Source of the DNA: an uncultured Spartobacteria bacterium
Lineage (GTDB): Bacteria; Verrucomicrobiota; Verrucomicrobiia; Chthoniobacterales; Chthoniobacteraceae
DNA: 57,878 nucleotides
Assembly: GCA_903901425.1 (NCBI GenBank)
Contig: CAIURC010000051.1
Location: forward strand, 1 to 57,878
Direction of reading: 5' to 3'
The translations under genes were made by a program, and so were the position numbers. Below are positions 48,796 to 57,529 of the stretch, one piece after another. The notes under the pieces are model-generated. The model was not told the origin of the DNA and did no database searches. It saw only the letters and a program-made list of their open reading frames with translations. Numbering within the stretch: the first letter of the stretch is position 1; every line of letters begins with the position of its first letter.

Positions 48796-50466
48796 CTAGT
48801 GGGCGTCGCCCATCGATACGCTGATCACCTCTTCGGCCGTCGTCATCCCCGAAAGCACCTTCCGGATCCCGTCCTCGCGCAGCGTGCGCATCCCCATCTC
48901 CCGGGCACGCTTCCGCAGTTCCACCGTGGAAGCCTTGTTGTTGATCATGTGCCGGACCTCGTCGTCGATGGTGAAAATCTCGAAGATCCCCATCCGCCCC
49001 TTGTATCCGAGGTTCTTACAATGGCTGCATCCGGCACCCCGCATCACGTTGGCTCCTGCGAGTTGCGATGCATCCAACCCAAGGGAGATCATGTCCGCCT
49101 CGCTCAACTCGGCAGGTTCCTTGCACTTCGGGCACAGCTTGCGGACCAAGCGCTGAGCCACAATGGCCCGGACCGCCGACGAAACCAGAAAGGGCTGGAC
49201 CCCGATGTCCACCAGACGGGCAACCGCGCTGGGTGCGTCGTTGGTGTGCAGCGTCGAAAACACCAAGTGACCCGTCAGCGCCGCGTTGATGGCAATATTG
49301 GCAGTTTCAACGTCCCGGATTTCCCCAATCATGATGATGTTGGGCGCCTGCCGCAGGATGGAGCGGAGGGCCGCAGGGAACGTCATTCCGATCTCGGTGT
49401 TCACCTGGACCTGGTTGATCCCCGACATCTGGTACTCCACCGGGTCCTCCACCGTGATCAGCTTCTTGTCCGGCCTGTTGATGAAATTCAGACACCCGTA
49501 CAGGGTGGTGGTCTTCCCAGAACCCGTGGGACCGGTCACGAGCATGATGCCGTCCGGAAGCTTGAGCAAATGCTCAAACATCTCCTGGTCATCCGAGAGG
49601 AAGCCCAATTCTGGCAACCCGAGCGAAAGCGAGGTCTTGTCCAGGATCCGCATGACCACCGACTCGCCATGGCTGGTGGGCACGGTGGAGACACGCAGGT
49701 CGATCTGTTTGCCCTGCGCCATCCTCACCTGAATCCGCCCGTCCTGCGGCAACCGCTTCTCCGCAATCGACATAGTCCCGCTCATGATCTTCAGACGCGA
49801 AATAATCGCACTCTGGAGCTTCTTGGGCGGGTTGTTCATCTCGTGCAGCACCCCGTCAATCCGGAACCGGATCCGGAACCGTTTTTCAAGTGGCTCAAGG
49901 TGAATGTCGCTCGCCCGAAGGTTGTACGCCTCCAAAAGCATCATGGTCACCATCTTGATGATGGGAGCGTCTCCCTCCTGGTCCTCGCCCCCCCCAAGCA
50001 CACCGTCTGCCGCCAAGGCGTCCGCAACCGAATCCGACGCCCCGTAGTACCGTTCGATGGAAGACCGGATGGCATTGGGAGTTGCACAGACAAACTCTGT
50101 CTCCCGCTTCAGCAGGTGATGGAGAGCGTCAAACGTGTCGAAGTTGAGCGGATCATCCACCGCTAACACCAGCGCCCCGCCGTTCATCCCCACGGGCACC
50201 ACCTTGAACCTCCGGGCCACGTCCCGCGTGATCTGGGATACCAGTTCCTCATTGAGGTCCATGGATCCGAGGTCCACGAAATCCATCGCCGCGTGCGACG
50301 CCAGAGAACGCGCCACATCCTCCTCCGTGAGCAGCCCTTGGGAAATCAGGACTTCGACCACGGTCTGTTCCCCGGTCCGCTCCGAACGCGCCTGTTCCAG
50401 CTGCTTCGGGGTCACAAGGGAACTCTCGGTCAGAATTTGCAGGACGTATTCTTCGTTTGCAGCCAC
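48796..50466 (-). CDS. GspE/PilB assembly ATPase (copy 2)
   Basis: This 556-residue assembly ATPase has an MshEN-like N-terminal domain ([20 protein letters not shown] onward), Walker [16 protein letters not shown], Asp box [12 protein letters not shown], Walker [15 protein letters not shown], His box [13 protein letters not shown] and the CPKC/CSHC zinc set. GTG 50466 is chosen because NEEYVLQIL matches the usual family N-terminus; the region upstream to TTG 50526 carries a TTTGAGGAGGG direct repeat and looks non-coding. It is the first gene of the five-gene cluster and resembles copy 1 throughout the motor domain. Confidence 0.92.
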   Translation of the reverse strand: MAANEEYVLQILTESSLVTPKQLEQARSERTGEQTVVEVLISQGLLTEEDVARSLASHAAMDFVDLGSMDLNEELVSQITRDVARRFKVVPVGMNGGALVLAVDDPLNFDTFDALHHLLKRETEFVCATPNAIRSSIERYYGASDSVADALAADGVLGGGEDQEGDAPIIKMVTMMLLEAYNLRASDIHLEPLEKRFRIRFRIDGVLHEMNNPPKKLQSAIISRLKIMSGTMSIAEKRLPQDGRIQVRMAQGKQIDLRVSTVPTSHGESVVMRILDKTSLSLGLPELGFLSDDQEMFEHLLKLPDGIMLVTGPTGSGKTTTLYGCLNFINRPDKKLITVEDPVEYQMSGINQVQVNTEIGMTFPAALRSILRQAPNIIMIGEIRDVETANIAINAALTGHLVFSTLHTNDAPSAVARLVDIGVQPFLVSSAVRAIVAQRLVRKLCPKCKEPAELSEADMISLGLDASQLAGANVMRGAGCSHCKNLGYKGRMGIFEIFTIDDEVRHMINNKASTVELRKRAREMGMRTLREDGIRKVLSGMTTAEEVISVSMGDAH

Positions 50467-50738
50467 GTCGGGGTTCTTGGGGTTGGTTTTGAGGAGGGTT
50501 TGAGGAGGGCAAATCCACAGGATCAAGTCTGCCCGGCCCAGCCAGGGAGTTCACCAGTGAGCTTCGCACGCCCTGGCACCCCGGCGGTTCCGAACGCCTC
50601 CTGCGCAACTTCTCCCCTAATTAATTGAGCCCATTGCAGGTTGTCAAAAACCATCCACCCCGCAAAACCACATTCTCAGCCAGTTCACCCCAAGAACCAA
50701 TCTTGCATTGACACCACTCCCCTGTCACACAAAAGGGC

Positions 50739-51269
50739 GTGGACACATGGAAACTTGAACGCCTTCAGGGCGCCATCCGCGAAATCCCCGACTTCCCCAA
50801 ACCCGGCATCCGTTTCAAGGACCTCACCCCGGTGCTCGGCCACGGCGAACTCTTCCGGGACGCCGTCCAGTGTTTCCTAGAGGCCGCCGCTCCGCTCCAA
50901 CCCGAAATTGTCGCCGGCATCGACGCCCGCGGCTTCCTGTTTGGCTCGATTGTCGCTTACGAACTCGGCGTCGGATTCGTGCCCGTTCGGAAAAAGGGCA
51001 AACTTCCGTTCCGCTGCAGGTCCGCTTCCTACCAACTGGAGTACGGCGAGGCCACCGTTGAAATCCATGAAGACGCTTTCAAGCCAGGGCAACGGGTCAT
51101 TCTGATCGACGACCTCCTCGCCACCGGCGGCACTGCGGCGGCCGCCGGCCGTCTCATTACAGAACTCGGCGCAAACCTCCTCGAGGTTCAGTTCCTCATC
51201 GAGTTAACCCAACTCGGAGGCGCCACGCATCTGGCTGGAATCCCGCACCGGTCCTTCCTCCAGTTCTGA
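50739..51269 (+). CDS. apt: Adenine phosphoribosyltransferase
   Basis: Apt salvages adenine by transferring it to PRPP to make AMP. The 176-residue protein has the family N-terminus (IREIPDFPKPGIRFKDLTPV), AGIDARGFLFGSIVAYELG, VPVRKKGKLP and the PRPP-binding loop VILIDDLLATGGTAAAAGRL. Length is standard. Translation starts at GTG 50739; AAAAGGG lies just upstream. The 272-base gap before it is shared with the divergent GspE gene and contains a TTGACA (50708) with no matching -10 element. Confidence 0.95.
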   Translation: MDTWKLERLQGAIREIPDFPKPGIRFKDLTPVLGHGELFRDAVQCFLEAAAPLQPEIVAGIDARGFLFGSIVAYELGVGFVPVRKKGKLPFRCRSASYQLEYGEATVEIHEDAFKPGQRVILIDDLLATGGTAAAAGRLITELGANLLEVQFLIELTQLGGATHLAGIPHRSFLQF

Positions 51270-51297
51270 CCCGCCCCCCCCCTGAAACCGCCCCCCC

Positions 51298-51741
51298 GTG
51301 GACCAGAACCCATCAGCGCAGGGTCCGGAAAAAAGCGGCAACCCGCCTCGCGTTCTGATCCTTGAGGACGAAGAAATGCTGCGGGAACTCATCCGGATCG
51401 CCTTGGAAATGCTTGGCTGCGAGGTTGCGGAGGCCGCAGATGGCAGAACCGCCCTGCAGAGCCACCGACTTGCATCCGACGCCGGAACCCCGTTTTCGCT
51501 CCTGATCAGTGACCTGTCCCTTCCTGGGGACCTTTCGGCCGTGGAAACGCTCCGTCAGATGCTCGAAAAAACTCCCGGGCTCCGAGCGCTCCTCTGCACG
51601 GGAAACACAGAGTCGGACGTCTTCCGGAACTTTCGGAACCATGGGTTCTGTGGGCGGATCCCGAAACCGTTTGAGGTTGCGGACTTATTCCAGACCATCC
51701 AGAGCCACCTACCAGAAACGCCGCGCCGGAGCCCGCACTAG
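51298..51741 (+). CDS. Stand-alone response-regulator receiver protein
   Basis: This 147-residue protein consists of one CheY-like receiver domain. The acidic pocket is E23-D24, the phospho-acceptor is Asp 72 in LLISDLSLPGD, the switch Thr is T101, and Lys 123 lies in IPKPFEVADL. There is no output domain and no histidine kinase next to it. The LSLPGDLS loop resembles receivers attached to hybrid kinases, so it may act in a phosphorelay. It follows apt by 28 bases on the same strand. Confidence 0.87.
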   Translation: MDQNPSAQGPEKSGNPPRVLILEDEEMLRELIRIALEMLGCEVAEAADGRTALQSHRLASDAGTPFSLLISDLSLPGDLSAVETLRQMLEKTPGLRALLCTGNTESDVFRNFRNHGFCGRIPKPFEVADLFQTIQSHLPETPRRSPH

Positions 51742-51742
51742 C

Positions 51743-51769
51743 GCCCATCAGGTCCATCAGGTCCATCAG
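51743..51769. repeat. GTCCATCAG tandem repeat, second locus
   Basis: One variant (GCCCATCAG) and two perfect GTCCATCAG units begin two bases after the receiver gene stop codon. The unit is identical to that of the array at 14182. Confidence 0.85.
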
Positions 51770-51852
51770 GTCCCCCCAGGCCCACACAGCACGCTCAGTC
51801 GCTGTACTTTTCTCCCACCCCTTTTCTCCCACCTGCCATCCGCCGCCGCGGA

Positions 51853-51926
51853 TGGCTACCCGACAAGGATTCGAACCTTGACTAAGGGCTCCAAAGACCC
51901 CTGTGCTACCTTTACACCATCGGGTA
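51853..51926 (-). tRNA. tRNA-Gln (anticodon UUG)
   Basis: The minus strand folds into a full cloverleaf of 74 bases including an encoded CCA end. The acceptor stem TACCCGA/TCGGGTA is perfect and starts with the U1-A72 pair typical of tRNA-Gln. The anticodon loop CTTTGGA presents UUG at positions 34-36 on a stem with two G-U pairs; the T arm is CAAGG-TTCGAAT-CCTTG. It decodes CAA. Confidence 0.92.
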
Positions 51927-51937
51927 AACGCATACGC

Positions 51938-51959
51938 AAAAAAGCAGCTCGGCCGCTGC
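51938..51959 (-). terminator. Terminator-like hairpin between gpmI and tRNA-Gln
   Basis: On the minus strand GCAGC-GGCCGA-GCTGC is followed directly by TTTTTT. It lies about 57 bases after the gpmI stop and only 12 bases before the tRNA 5' end. Confidence 0.5.
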
Positions 51960-52015
51960 GTTGCAACCATTCCGTTTCACCGACCGCAGAAACTGCAGTC
52001 GGAACGCACCAAAAA

Positions 52016-53560
52016 TCAGCGCGCAGCCCGCTTAGACACCAAAGTCCGGCCCGTCATCTCGGCTGGCTTCGCCACACCGAGCAACGCCAGGAGCGTCGGC
52101 GCCACATCGGCCAGAATGCCGTCCCGGCATTCCATCTCGGCCGCGTCTGCCCCGACATAGATCAGGTGCACCAAATTGGTCGTGTGCGCCGTATGCGGCG
52201 AGCCGTCCGGATTGCGCATCTGCTCGCAGTTGCCGTGGTCGGCCGTGATCAGCAGTCGCCCCCCCAGCTCCAACGTTTTGGTCACCACCTGCTCCACGCA
52301 GCCGTCAATCGTCTCCACCGCACGGATCCCGGCCTCCACCACCCCCGTGTGTCCCACCATGTCCGGATTCGCAAAGTTCAGGATCACCAGGTCGTTATCT
52401 CCCAGCTTCTCAAGCACCGTTCGGGTCACCTCAGGCGCACTCATCTGCGGCTTCAAATCGTATGTCGCCACGTCCTTCGGCGACGGCACAATCGCCCGGT
52501 CTTCCCCCGGGTACTGCGTTTCCACGCCGCCATTGAAGAAATACGTCACATGCGGGTACTTCTCCGTCTCCGCAATCCGCAACTGCTTCAAACCGGCCTT
52601 GGAAACCACCTCCCCGAGGATGTTCGCCAGCGACTGCGGCTCAAACACCACCGGACACCCGTATGTCCGGTCGTACTCGGTCAGCGTCACATAGTGCACC
52701 TTTGGCGTAACCTCCCGGGCAAATCCGTCAAACCCCGGATACAGGAACGCTTCCGACAATTGCCGCGCACGGTCCGCACGGAAATTGAAAAAGAATAGCA
52801 CGTCGCCGTCCCGGATTCGCTGCTGGTCGGGCAGATCAAAAATCAACGGCTTCAAAAACTCGTCCGTTTCCCCTTTCCCATGCCGGACCGCCGCGGCCTC
52901 GGAGGGCGCATCCCCTGAAAACTCGCCGCGCCCCAGCACAATGGCGTCCCAAGCCAGTTTGTTGCGCTCCCAGCGCTTGTCGCGGTCCATGGCGAAATAC
53001 CGCCCCACCAGCGTCACAATCCGGGCCCGGTGCGACTGAAGCCCCTGCTCCACGCTCCGCAGAAACTCAACACTTCCCGTCGGAGAGGTGTCGCGACCGT
53101 CGCTGATGGCATGCACCAAAATCTCGTCCACCCCGGCCCGGTTGGCCGCCGCAGCCAGGGCCACCAGATGTTCCTGGTGGCTGTGCACACCGCCGTCCGA
53201 AACCAACCCAAGGAAATGCAGCCGCTTGCCCTTCGCTTTCGCAAACGCCTCGGACAGAACAGGGTTGCTGTCCAACTCGCCGTCTAGGATCGCTTTGTTG
53301 ATCCGGGTCAGGTCTTGGTACACAATCCGCCCCGCACCCAGATTGAGGTGACCCACTTCCGAGTTGCCCATCTGGCCTTCCGGCAACCCCACATCCATCC
53401 CGCTCGCACTCAGACGGGACTGCGGGTACCGCTGGTAAAGCGCATCATGAAACGGCGTCCGCGCCAGCAACGTGGCGTCCCCATTGGCTTCGGCGTTTTG
53501 ACGGCCTCCCGGGTTCACACCCCACCCGTCACGGATAATCAGCACAAGCGGCTTTGGCAT
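52016..53560 (-). CDS. gpmI: 2,3-bisphosphoglycerate-independent phosphoglycerate mutase
   Basis: GpmI interconverts 3- and 2-phosphoglycerate in glycolysis using two Mn ions. The 514-residue protein begins LVLIIRDGWGVNPGG and has the catalytic serine in GQMGNSEVGHLNLGAGR (Ser 67). HAISDGRDTSP, FNFRADRARQL, NFANPDMVGHTG and TADHGNCEQM supply the other metal and substrate residues. ATG 53560 is chosen; the frame continues ten codons upstream without homology. It is followed by a terminator-like hairpin and tRNA-Gln. Confidence 0.96.
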   Translation of the reverse strand: MPKPLVLIIRDGWGVNPGGRQNAEANGDATLLARTPFHDALYQRYPQSRLSASGMDVGLPEGQMGNSEVGHLNLGAGRIVYQDLTRINKAILDGELDSNPVLSEAFAKAKGKRLHFLGLVSDGGVHSHQEHLVALAAAANRAGVDEILVHAISDGRDTSPTGSVEFLRSVEQGLQSHRARIVTLVGRYFAMDRDKRWERNKLAWDAIVLGRGEFSGDAPSEAAAVRHGKGETDEFLKPLIFDLPDQQRIRDGDVLFFFNFRADRARQLSEAFLYPGFDGFAREVTPKVHYVTLTEYDRTYGCPVVFEPQSLANILGEVVSKAGLKQLRIAETEKYPHVTYFFNGGVETQYPGEDRAIVPSPKDVATYDLKPQMSAPEVTRTVLEKLGDNDLVILNFANPDMVGHTGVVEAGIRAVETIDGCVEQVVTKTLELGGRLLITADHGNCEQMRNPDGSPHTAHTTNLVHLIYVGADAAEMECRDGILADVAPTLLALLGVAKPAEMTGRTLVSKRAAR

Positions 53561-53642
53561 AAGCCCCAAATCCAAGCACCTCGTCCGCACCGCCGCCAGT
53601 CCGTTTTGATCGGCACCGGCCCGACATGGGTCCTTTACCGGT

Positions 53643-55250
53643 TCAACGCCGCGCCGTCACCCGGTCCCAAACCGCCCTGCGCAGCACATCCCCGGCCATG
53701 CCCCCCGCCACTGGCGCCCGACGCCATTCTGCTTCCGGCCGCGCAGAAAGCGCCACCGCACGGCCACGCCGGTCAATTTCGTAGTCCACTGCCGCCACCG
53801 CCTCCTCCAACTCGGAAAACCGCGCCCGGTTCTTTCCATCAAACGCCGCCTCCCAGACCTTTCCGCGCCCAAACCGCCTAAGAACCAGCACCTCGACCAC
53901 ACGGCCTGGGGCCCGCTCAAAGTGAAGGCCCAGCCCGTACCGCCCTAGGGAAAACCAGGCGTTGCCGGAAATCGCCCGAACATCCTCGTGCACCTCCAGC
54001 GTCAGCGGGTCAAATGCCGCGGCGCGCTCCTGGATCTCCGGCAAAGTCACCGACACCGCCTCCAGATCAAAGCCCGGATGATCAAACAGAATTTTCTGCC
54101 AGATCCGTCCGGCCTCCTCGGCATCTTGCCCCTGCAAGTCGAGATAACGCGGCATCCCGAAAAGCGATGGCAGGGTGCAGAGGCTCAGGTTCGACACATC
54201 CACAAAATCGAGGATCAGACAGTCCTTTTTCCCCTCAAAAAGCCGGGTCCCGCGTCCGACGCACTGGGCGTACAGGCCTTCCGAGCGGGTTGGACGCGCC
54301 ATCGCCACGCAGGAAACGCCCGGATCATCAAATCCCTCCGTCAATACCGCCACGTTCGTCAACGCCTGAAGTCGGCCCGCCCTGAACTCCGCAAGCACTC
54401 GGGCCCGGTCCTCCATTGCCATCTCCCCGTACACCATTCCCGCCGGCACCCCCAGCCGGTTCAATGCAAAACTCAGATGCCGCGCATGCTGCACCGTCAC
54501 GCAAAACACCAGCGTCCTCCGGTCCCGCGCCAGTTCCTGGATCGACCGCGCCACCAACGCGTTCCGGTCCTCAATGTCCACCGCCTCGGCAAGTTCCTCC
54601 TCCCGGAAATCCTGGCCGCCGGCCGGGAGGCGAGAAAGGTCCGCCGTGGTCGCGATCCGGTAGCCGCGCAACGGGGCCAGATAGCCTTCCCCAATCATCG
54701 CAGGCAGGCTCTTGGAATACACAATCTTCTCGAAAACCGAGTCGAGCCCTTTGCCGTCCCCGCGCGCCGTGGTTGCCGTGAACCCCAGCAGCGTCCCGGT
54801 CCAGTCTGGATCAAACGCACCCAACTGACGCAACACCCGCAAATTGTCCTCCGCGGCAGCGTGATGACATTCGTCGTACAAGATCAAGCCGATGTCCCGC
54901 CCACGGATCACGCGGGCCAGGCGTTCCTCGTGCAGGGACCGGATCGAACAGACCAATACTCCCGCCTCTGCACTCGCGCGGTCCGACCCGCGTTCAAGCG
55001 CCACCACGCGCCGACCGCCCAACGCGCGCTCCAGTTTTTCCCGGGCCTGACCCAGCAACTCCTCGCGATGAGCAAGCACGAGCACCTCCCGGCGCGCCAG
55101 ACGGGCCAGTTCGGAGAAGATCACCGTCTTGCCTGCGCCTGTGGGAAGGCACACCACCATCCGGCGCACCCCGCTCCGGCGCGCGGCCAGCACCGCCTCA
55201 ACCGCTTCCCGCTGGTAAGGGCGCAGGACGGGCCCCGCCCCGCCTGTCAC
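53643..55250 (-). CDS. Superfamily 2 DEAD/DEAH-box helicase
   Basis: This 535-residue SF2 helicase has Q-like RPYQREAVEAVLAA at the N-terminus, Walker A LPTGAGKTV (residues 35-43), motif II as DECHHA, motif III as GFTATT, motif V/VI as VLTEGFDDPG and AQCVGRGTRLF. This layout matches the RadD/Ssl2-like group of DNA-repair helicases, although RadD-type zinc cysteines are not obvious. The roughly 150-residue C-terminal extension is unassigned. The GTG start overlaps the stop of the upstream DUF1080-like gene (GTGA). Confidence 0.87.
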   Translation of the reverse strand: MTGGAGPVLRPYQREAVEAVLAARRSGVRRMVVCLPTGAGKTVIFSELARLARREVLVLAHREELLGQAREKLERALGGRRVVALERGSDRASAEAGVLVCSIRSLHEERLARVIRGRDIGLILYDECHHAAAEDNLRVLRQLGAFDPDWTGTLLGFTATTARGDGKGLDSVFEKIVYSKSLPAMIGEGYLAPLRGYRIATTADLSRLPAGGQDFREEELAEAVDIEDRNALVARSIQELARDRRTLVFCVTVQHARHLSFALNRLGVPAGMVYGEMAMEDRARVLAEFRAGRLQALTNVAVLTEGFDDPGVSCVAMARPTRSEGLYAQCVGRGTRLFEGKKDCLILDFVDVSNLSLCTLPSLFGMPRYLDLQGQDAEEAGRIWQKILFDHPGFDLEAVSVTLPEIQERAAAFDPLTLEVHEDVRAISGNAWFSLGRYGLGLHFERAPGRVVEVLVLRRFGRGKVWEAAFDGKNRARFSELEEAVAAVDYEIDRRGRAVALSARPEAEWRRAPVAGGMAGDVLRRAVWDRVTARR

Positions 55251-56005
55251 TTGGCCCGCTCGGCGTTCCAGACCTTGATCTCCTCGAACCAGCCGCTTTT
55301 GCCGGCCACACCCAACTCAATCTTCGACTTGGTCGGATGCCCGATCCCCTCCGACTTCAGATACGCCGCCACCTTCCCGTCAATCGATACCCGCATCTCC
55401 TCACCCACTGTTTCCACAGTAAACAGATAGGTTTTCCCGGGCTCCAGCTTGGCCGGATACGTAATGCTGTGCGCTCCAATGATCCGGTTGATCTCCTCCT
55501 TGTTCGCCACTGGATCCTTGCGCAACTCCACCACCCGGCTGTTCTGGGTCCCCTCGCGCTCGTCCAAAATTGTCACCCCGTTGAGCTTCGCCTGGGCCCG
55601 CGCGATGTGCCCGTAGTGCGATCCCGTGTATTTGCGGTCGTCAAACTCCACGTCAATCATGGTCGCCCCGTCGAACCGGATCTTCGCTTCCACCACACTG
55701 TCTTTGGTCGGCAACTCGAGGCCGTACACCGCCGCGTGCGCCTTCACCTCCGGTTTGCCATCGGCGGCCGGGATGTTTTGATCCCGGGTCTGAGTCCCCT
55801 TCAATGCACCGTTTTCGAACGTGAATGTGTCCACCACCCGGTGCCAGCGCTTGTCCCGTTCCGTCCCCTTGAAGTCATCAGAAAAAAGAAGCTCCTTTTT
55901 CACCGCAATCGGTTTCTCGGGCAACGGTGGTTGTTTGGCCGGGTCCAAGGCCTGCGCGGAAACGGCAATGCAACCTGAAACAAAAAGAAACGCGGGGAAT
56001 TTCAT
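55247..56005 (-). CDS. DUF1080/3-keto-disaccharide hydrolase-like secreted protein
   Basis: This 252-residue protein starts at ATG 56005 with a signal peptide (FPAFLFVSGCIAVSAQALD). The mature part is a concanavalin-like jelly roll, with LLFSDDFKGTERDKRWHRV, VVEAKIRFDGATMIDVEFDD and KIELGVAGKSGWFEEIKVW, all typical of DUF1080-type proteins frequent in Planctomycetes and Verrucomicrobia. Some members cleave 3-keto-glycosides; others only bind glycans, and I cannot tell which applies here. It is translationally coupled to the helicase, probably by chance of packing. Confidence 0.8.
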   Translation of the reverse strand: MKFPAFLFVSGCIAVSAQALDPAKQPPLPEKPIAVKKELLFSDDFKGTERDKRWHRVVDTFTFENGALKGTQTRDQNIPAADGKPEVKAHAAVYGLELPTKDSVVEAKIRFDGATMIDVEFDDRKYTGSHYGHIARAQAKLNGVTILDEREGTQNSRVVELRKDPVANKEEINRIIGAHSITYPAKLEPGKTYLFTVETVGEEMRVSIDGKVAAYLKSEGIGHPTKSKIELGVAGKSGWFEEIKVWNAERAK

Positions 56006-56093
56006 GGGAGTTTTTTGAGGGGATTCAGGGGATTTTGAGCGGCTCCGATTCCCGGACCGCTTCCAGCATCCTGACACTTGGATCCCTTCCGGG

Positions 56094-56447
56094 CTACTCG
56101 AAATACGTGTCCTCGTGAGCGTACGGCGGCGCGCAACAGCACAGAAAACGGAGATCTGTTTCCCCAAAGATCGTGTGCCACGCTCCCGGCGGGATCAGGA
56201 TGGCGTCCCCTGGCCCGACCCGGCGCTCGACACCGTCCACCTCCATCCTGCCGCTCCCCTCAAGGATGAAGTAGATCTCCTCCGCGACCTGGTGGTAATG
56301 CCGTTGGGTGGAAGCGCCTGCAGCCACGCGTGCCTCGGCAAGGCTCTGGTTCTGAACCGGCGCGTTGGTCCGGTCCAAGATGCTGCAAATGGTCGATCCG
56401 TCCTTGGTGGTAAACGGCACCTGTTGCCCGAGGTTTTGTACAATCAT
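56094..56447 (-). CDS. Small cupin-domain protein
   Basis: This 117-residue single cupin has motif 1 HYHQVAEEIYFILEGSGRMEVDG with two histidines and a glutamate, and motif 2 PGDAILIPPGAWHTI, giving a His-His-Glu-His metal site. Such proteins include sugar isomerases, dioxygenases and binding proteins; no closer assignment is possible. The ATG 56447 start is at the conventional N-terminus; the frame is open for 16 more codons. Confidence 0.83.
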   Translation of the reverse strand: MIVQNLGQQVPFTTKDGSTICSILDRTNAPVQNQSLAEARVAAGASTQRHYHQVAEEIYFILEGSGRMEVDGVERRVGPGDAILIPPGAWHTIFGETDLRFLCCCAPPYAHEDTYFE

Positions 56448-56521
56448 GGCCTGGAGTCTGTAGCCGGAAACCGGCCCTACCACAACAGAACCCAACTTCT
56501 CTCCACATCGACCCTCCGCCG

Positions 56522-56545
56522 CCCATCCAGTCCATCCAGTCCCAG
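56522..56545. repeat. TCCATCCAG short tandem repeat
   Basis: CCCATCCAG, TCCATCCAG and TCCCAG lie end to end before the 56597 gene, followed by CCCCTG repeats at 56566-56583. The unit resembles but is not identical to GTCCATCAG. Confidence 0.6.
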
Positions 56546-56596
56546 TCCCTGCTGGGCAGCTTGCCCCTGCCCCTGCCCCTGCTCATACTCCCCGGG

Positions 56597-57499
56597 ATGC
56601 CCCACTTCCTCCGCGGTTTTCTCCTGGCCCCAGTCCTGGTGTGGCTCCCCCTGCGGTTCCTCTGCGCCGCCGATCCGCAGCCTCCGGCCGCGGTCCTCTA
56701 TGGGCGCAACCAGTACGTCGAGTACCGTGTCGGCACCCTGCCCGTGGTTCTCTCCGCGCCGCACGGTGGCCGCGAAAAACCCGAGGAACTCCCCGACCGC
56801 ACCCGGGGCACGTTCAGCTTCGATACCAACACCCAAGAACTCGCCCGCGCCATTGACCAAGCGTTCTTCGAACGCACCGGCCAGCGCCCTCATGTCATCC
56901 TCTGCAGGGTCCACCGCAAGAAAGTCGACTGCAACCGCGAGATCGGTGAGGGCGCCGCCGACCACCCGCTCACCCAACAACTCTGGCACGAGTTCCAAAA
57001 CTTCATCGTGGACGCACAAAAGGCTGTCCTCGCAAAGGACGGACACGGGTTTTACATCGATCTCCACGGACACGGCCACTCCCTGCAACGACTGGAGTTG
57101 GGTTACGCCCATTCCGCCCGCGAACTGGCACTGCCCGCCACACAAATCGCCTCCCCGGACTTCATCCAAAAGGGAAGTCTGCAGCTGTTTGCGCTCAAGA
57201 ATCCCCGCGAATACCCAGCACTGCTCAGCGGCCCCATGAGCTTCGGCGGGCTCATGGAAAAGGCCGGCTACCCGTCCACCCCAAGCCCCAGTGCGCCTGT
57301 GCCCACCGAACCCTATTTCAACGGCGGCTACAACCTCCGCACCCACACCGCCCAAGGCACGGGGTTCGCCGGACTCCAGATCGAGACCCATTCCAAGGGC
57401 GTCCGCGACACCGAATCCAGCCGGCGCACATTCGCTGCCGCGCTGGCCGAACAACTCGCCACCTACTTGGAAACACACGCCGGACTGAAGATCCGCTAA
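56597..57499 (+). CDS. N-formylglutamate amidohydrolase-like exported protein
   Basis: This 300-residue protein has a signal-like N-terminus (FLRGFLLAPVLVWLPLRF, residues 4-21). The core matches the N-formylglutamate amidohydrolase (zinc peptidase-like) fold: VLSAPHGGREKPEELPDR, RVHRKKVDCNREIGEG, and YIDLHGHGHSLQRLELGY, with GLQIETHSKGVRD near the C-terminus supplying Glu. Export makes a histidine-degradation role unlikely; a periplasmic amidase or peptidase-like activity is inferred. TTG 56561 is in frame upstream but lies in a CCCCTG repeat. Confidence 0.8.
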   Translation: MPHFLRGFLLAPVLVWLPLRFLCAADPQPPAAVLYGRNQYVEYRVGTLPVVLSAPHGGREKPEELPDRTRGTFSFDTNTQELARAIDQAFFERTGQRPHVILCRVHRKKVDCNREIGEGAADHPLTQQLWHEFQNFIVDAQKAVLAKDGHGFYIDLHGHGHSLQRLELGYAHSARELALPATQIASPDFIQKGSLQLFALKNPREYPALLSGPMSFGGLMEKAGYPSTPSPSAPVPTEPYFNGGYNLRTHTAQGTGFAGLQIETHSKGVRDTESSRRTFAAALAEQLATYLETHAGLKIR

Positions 57500-57529
57500 C
57501 GAATCCGCCCCCCGGTGTCCCACACGGAC

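Noticed and set aside
50708-50713. Perfect TTGACA before apt
   Set aside because: No TATAAT-like element lies 16-18 bases downstream, and the GTG start is only 26 bases away.
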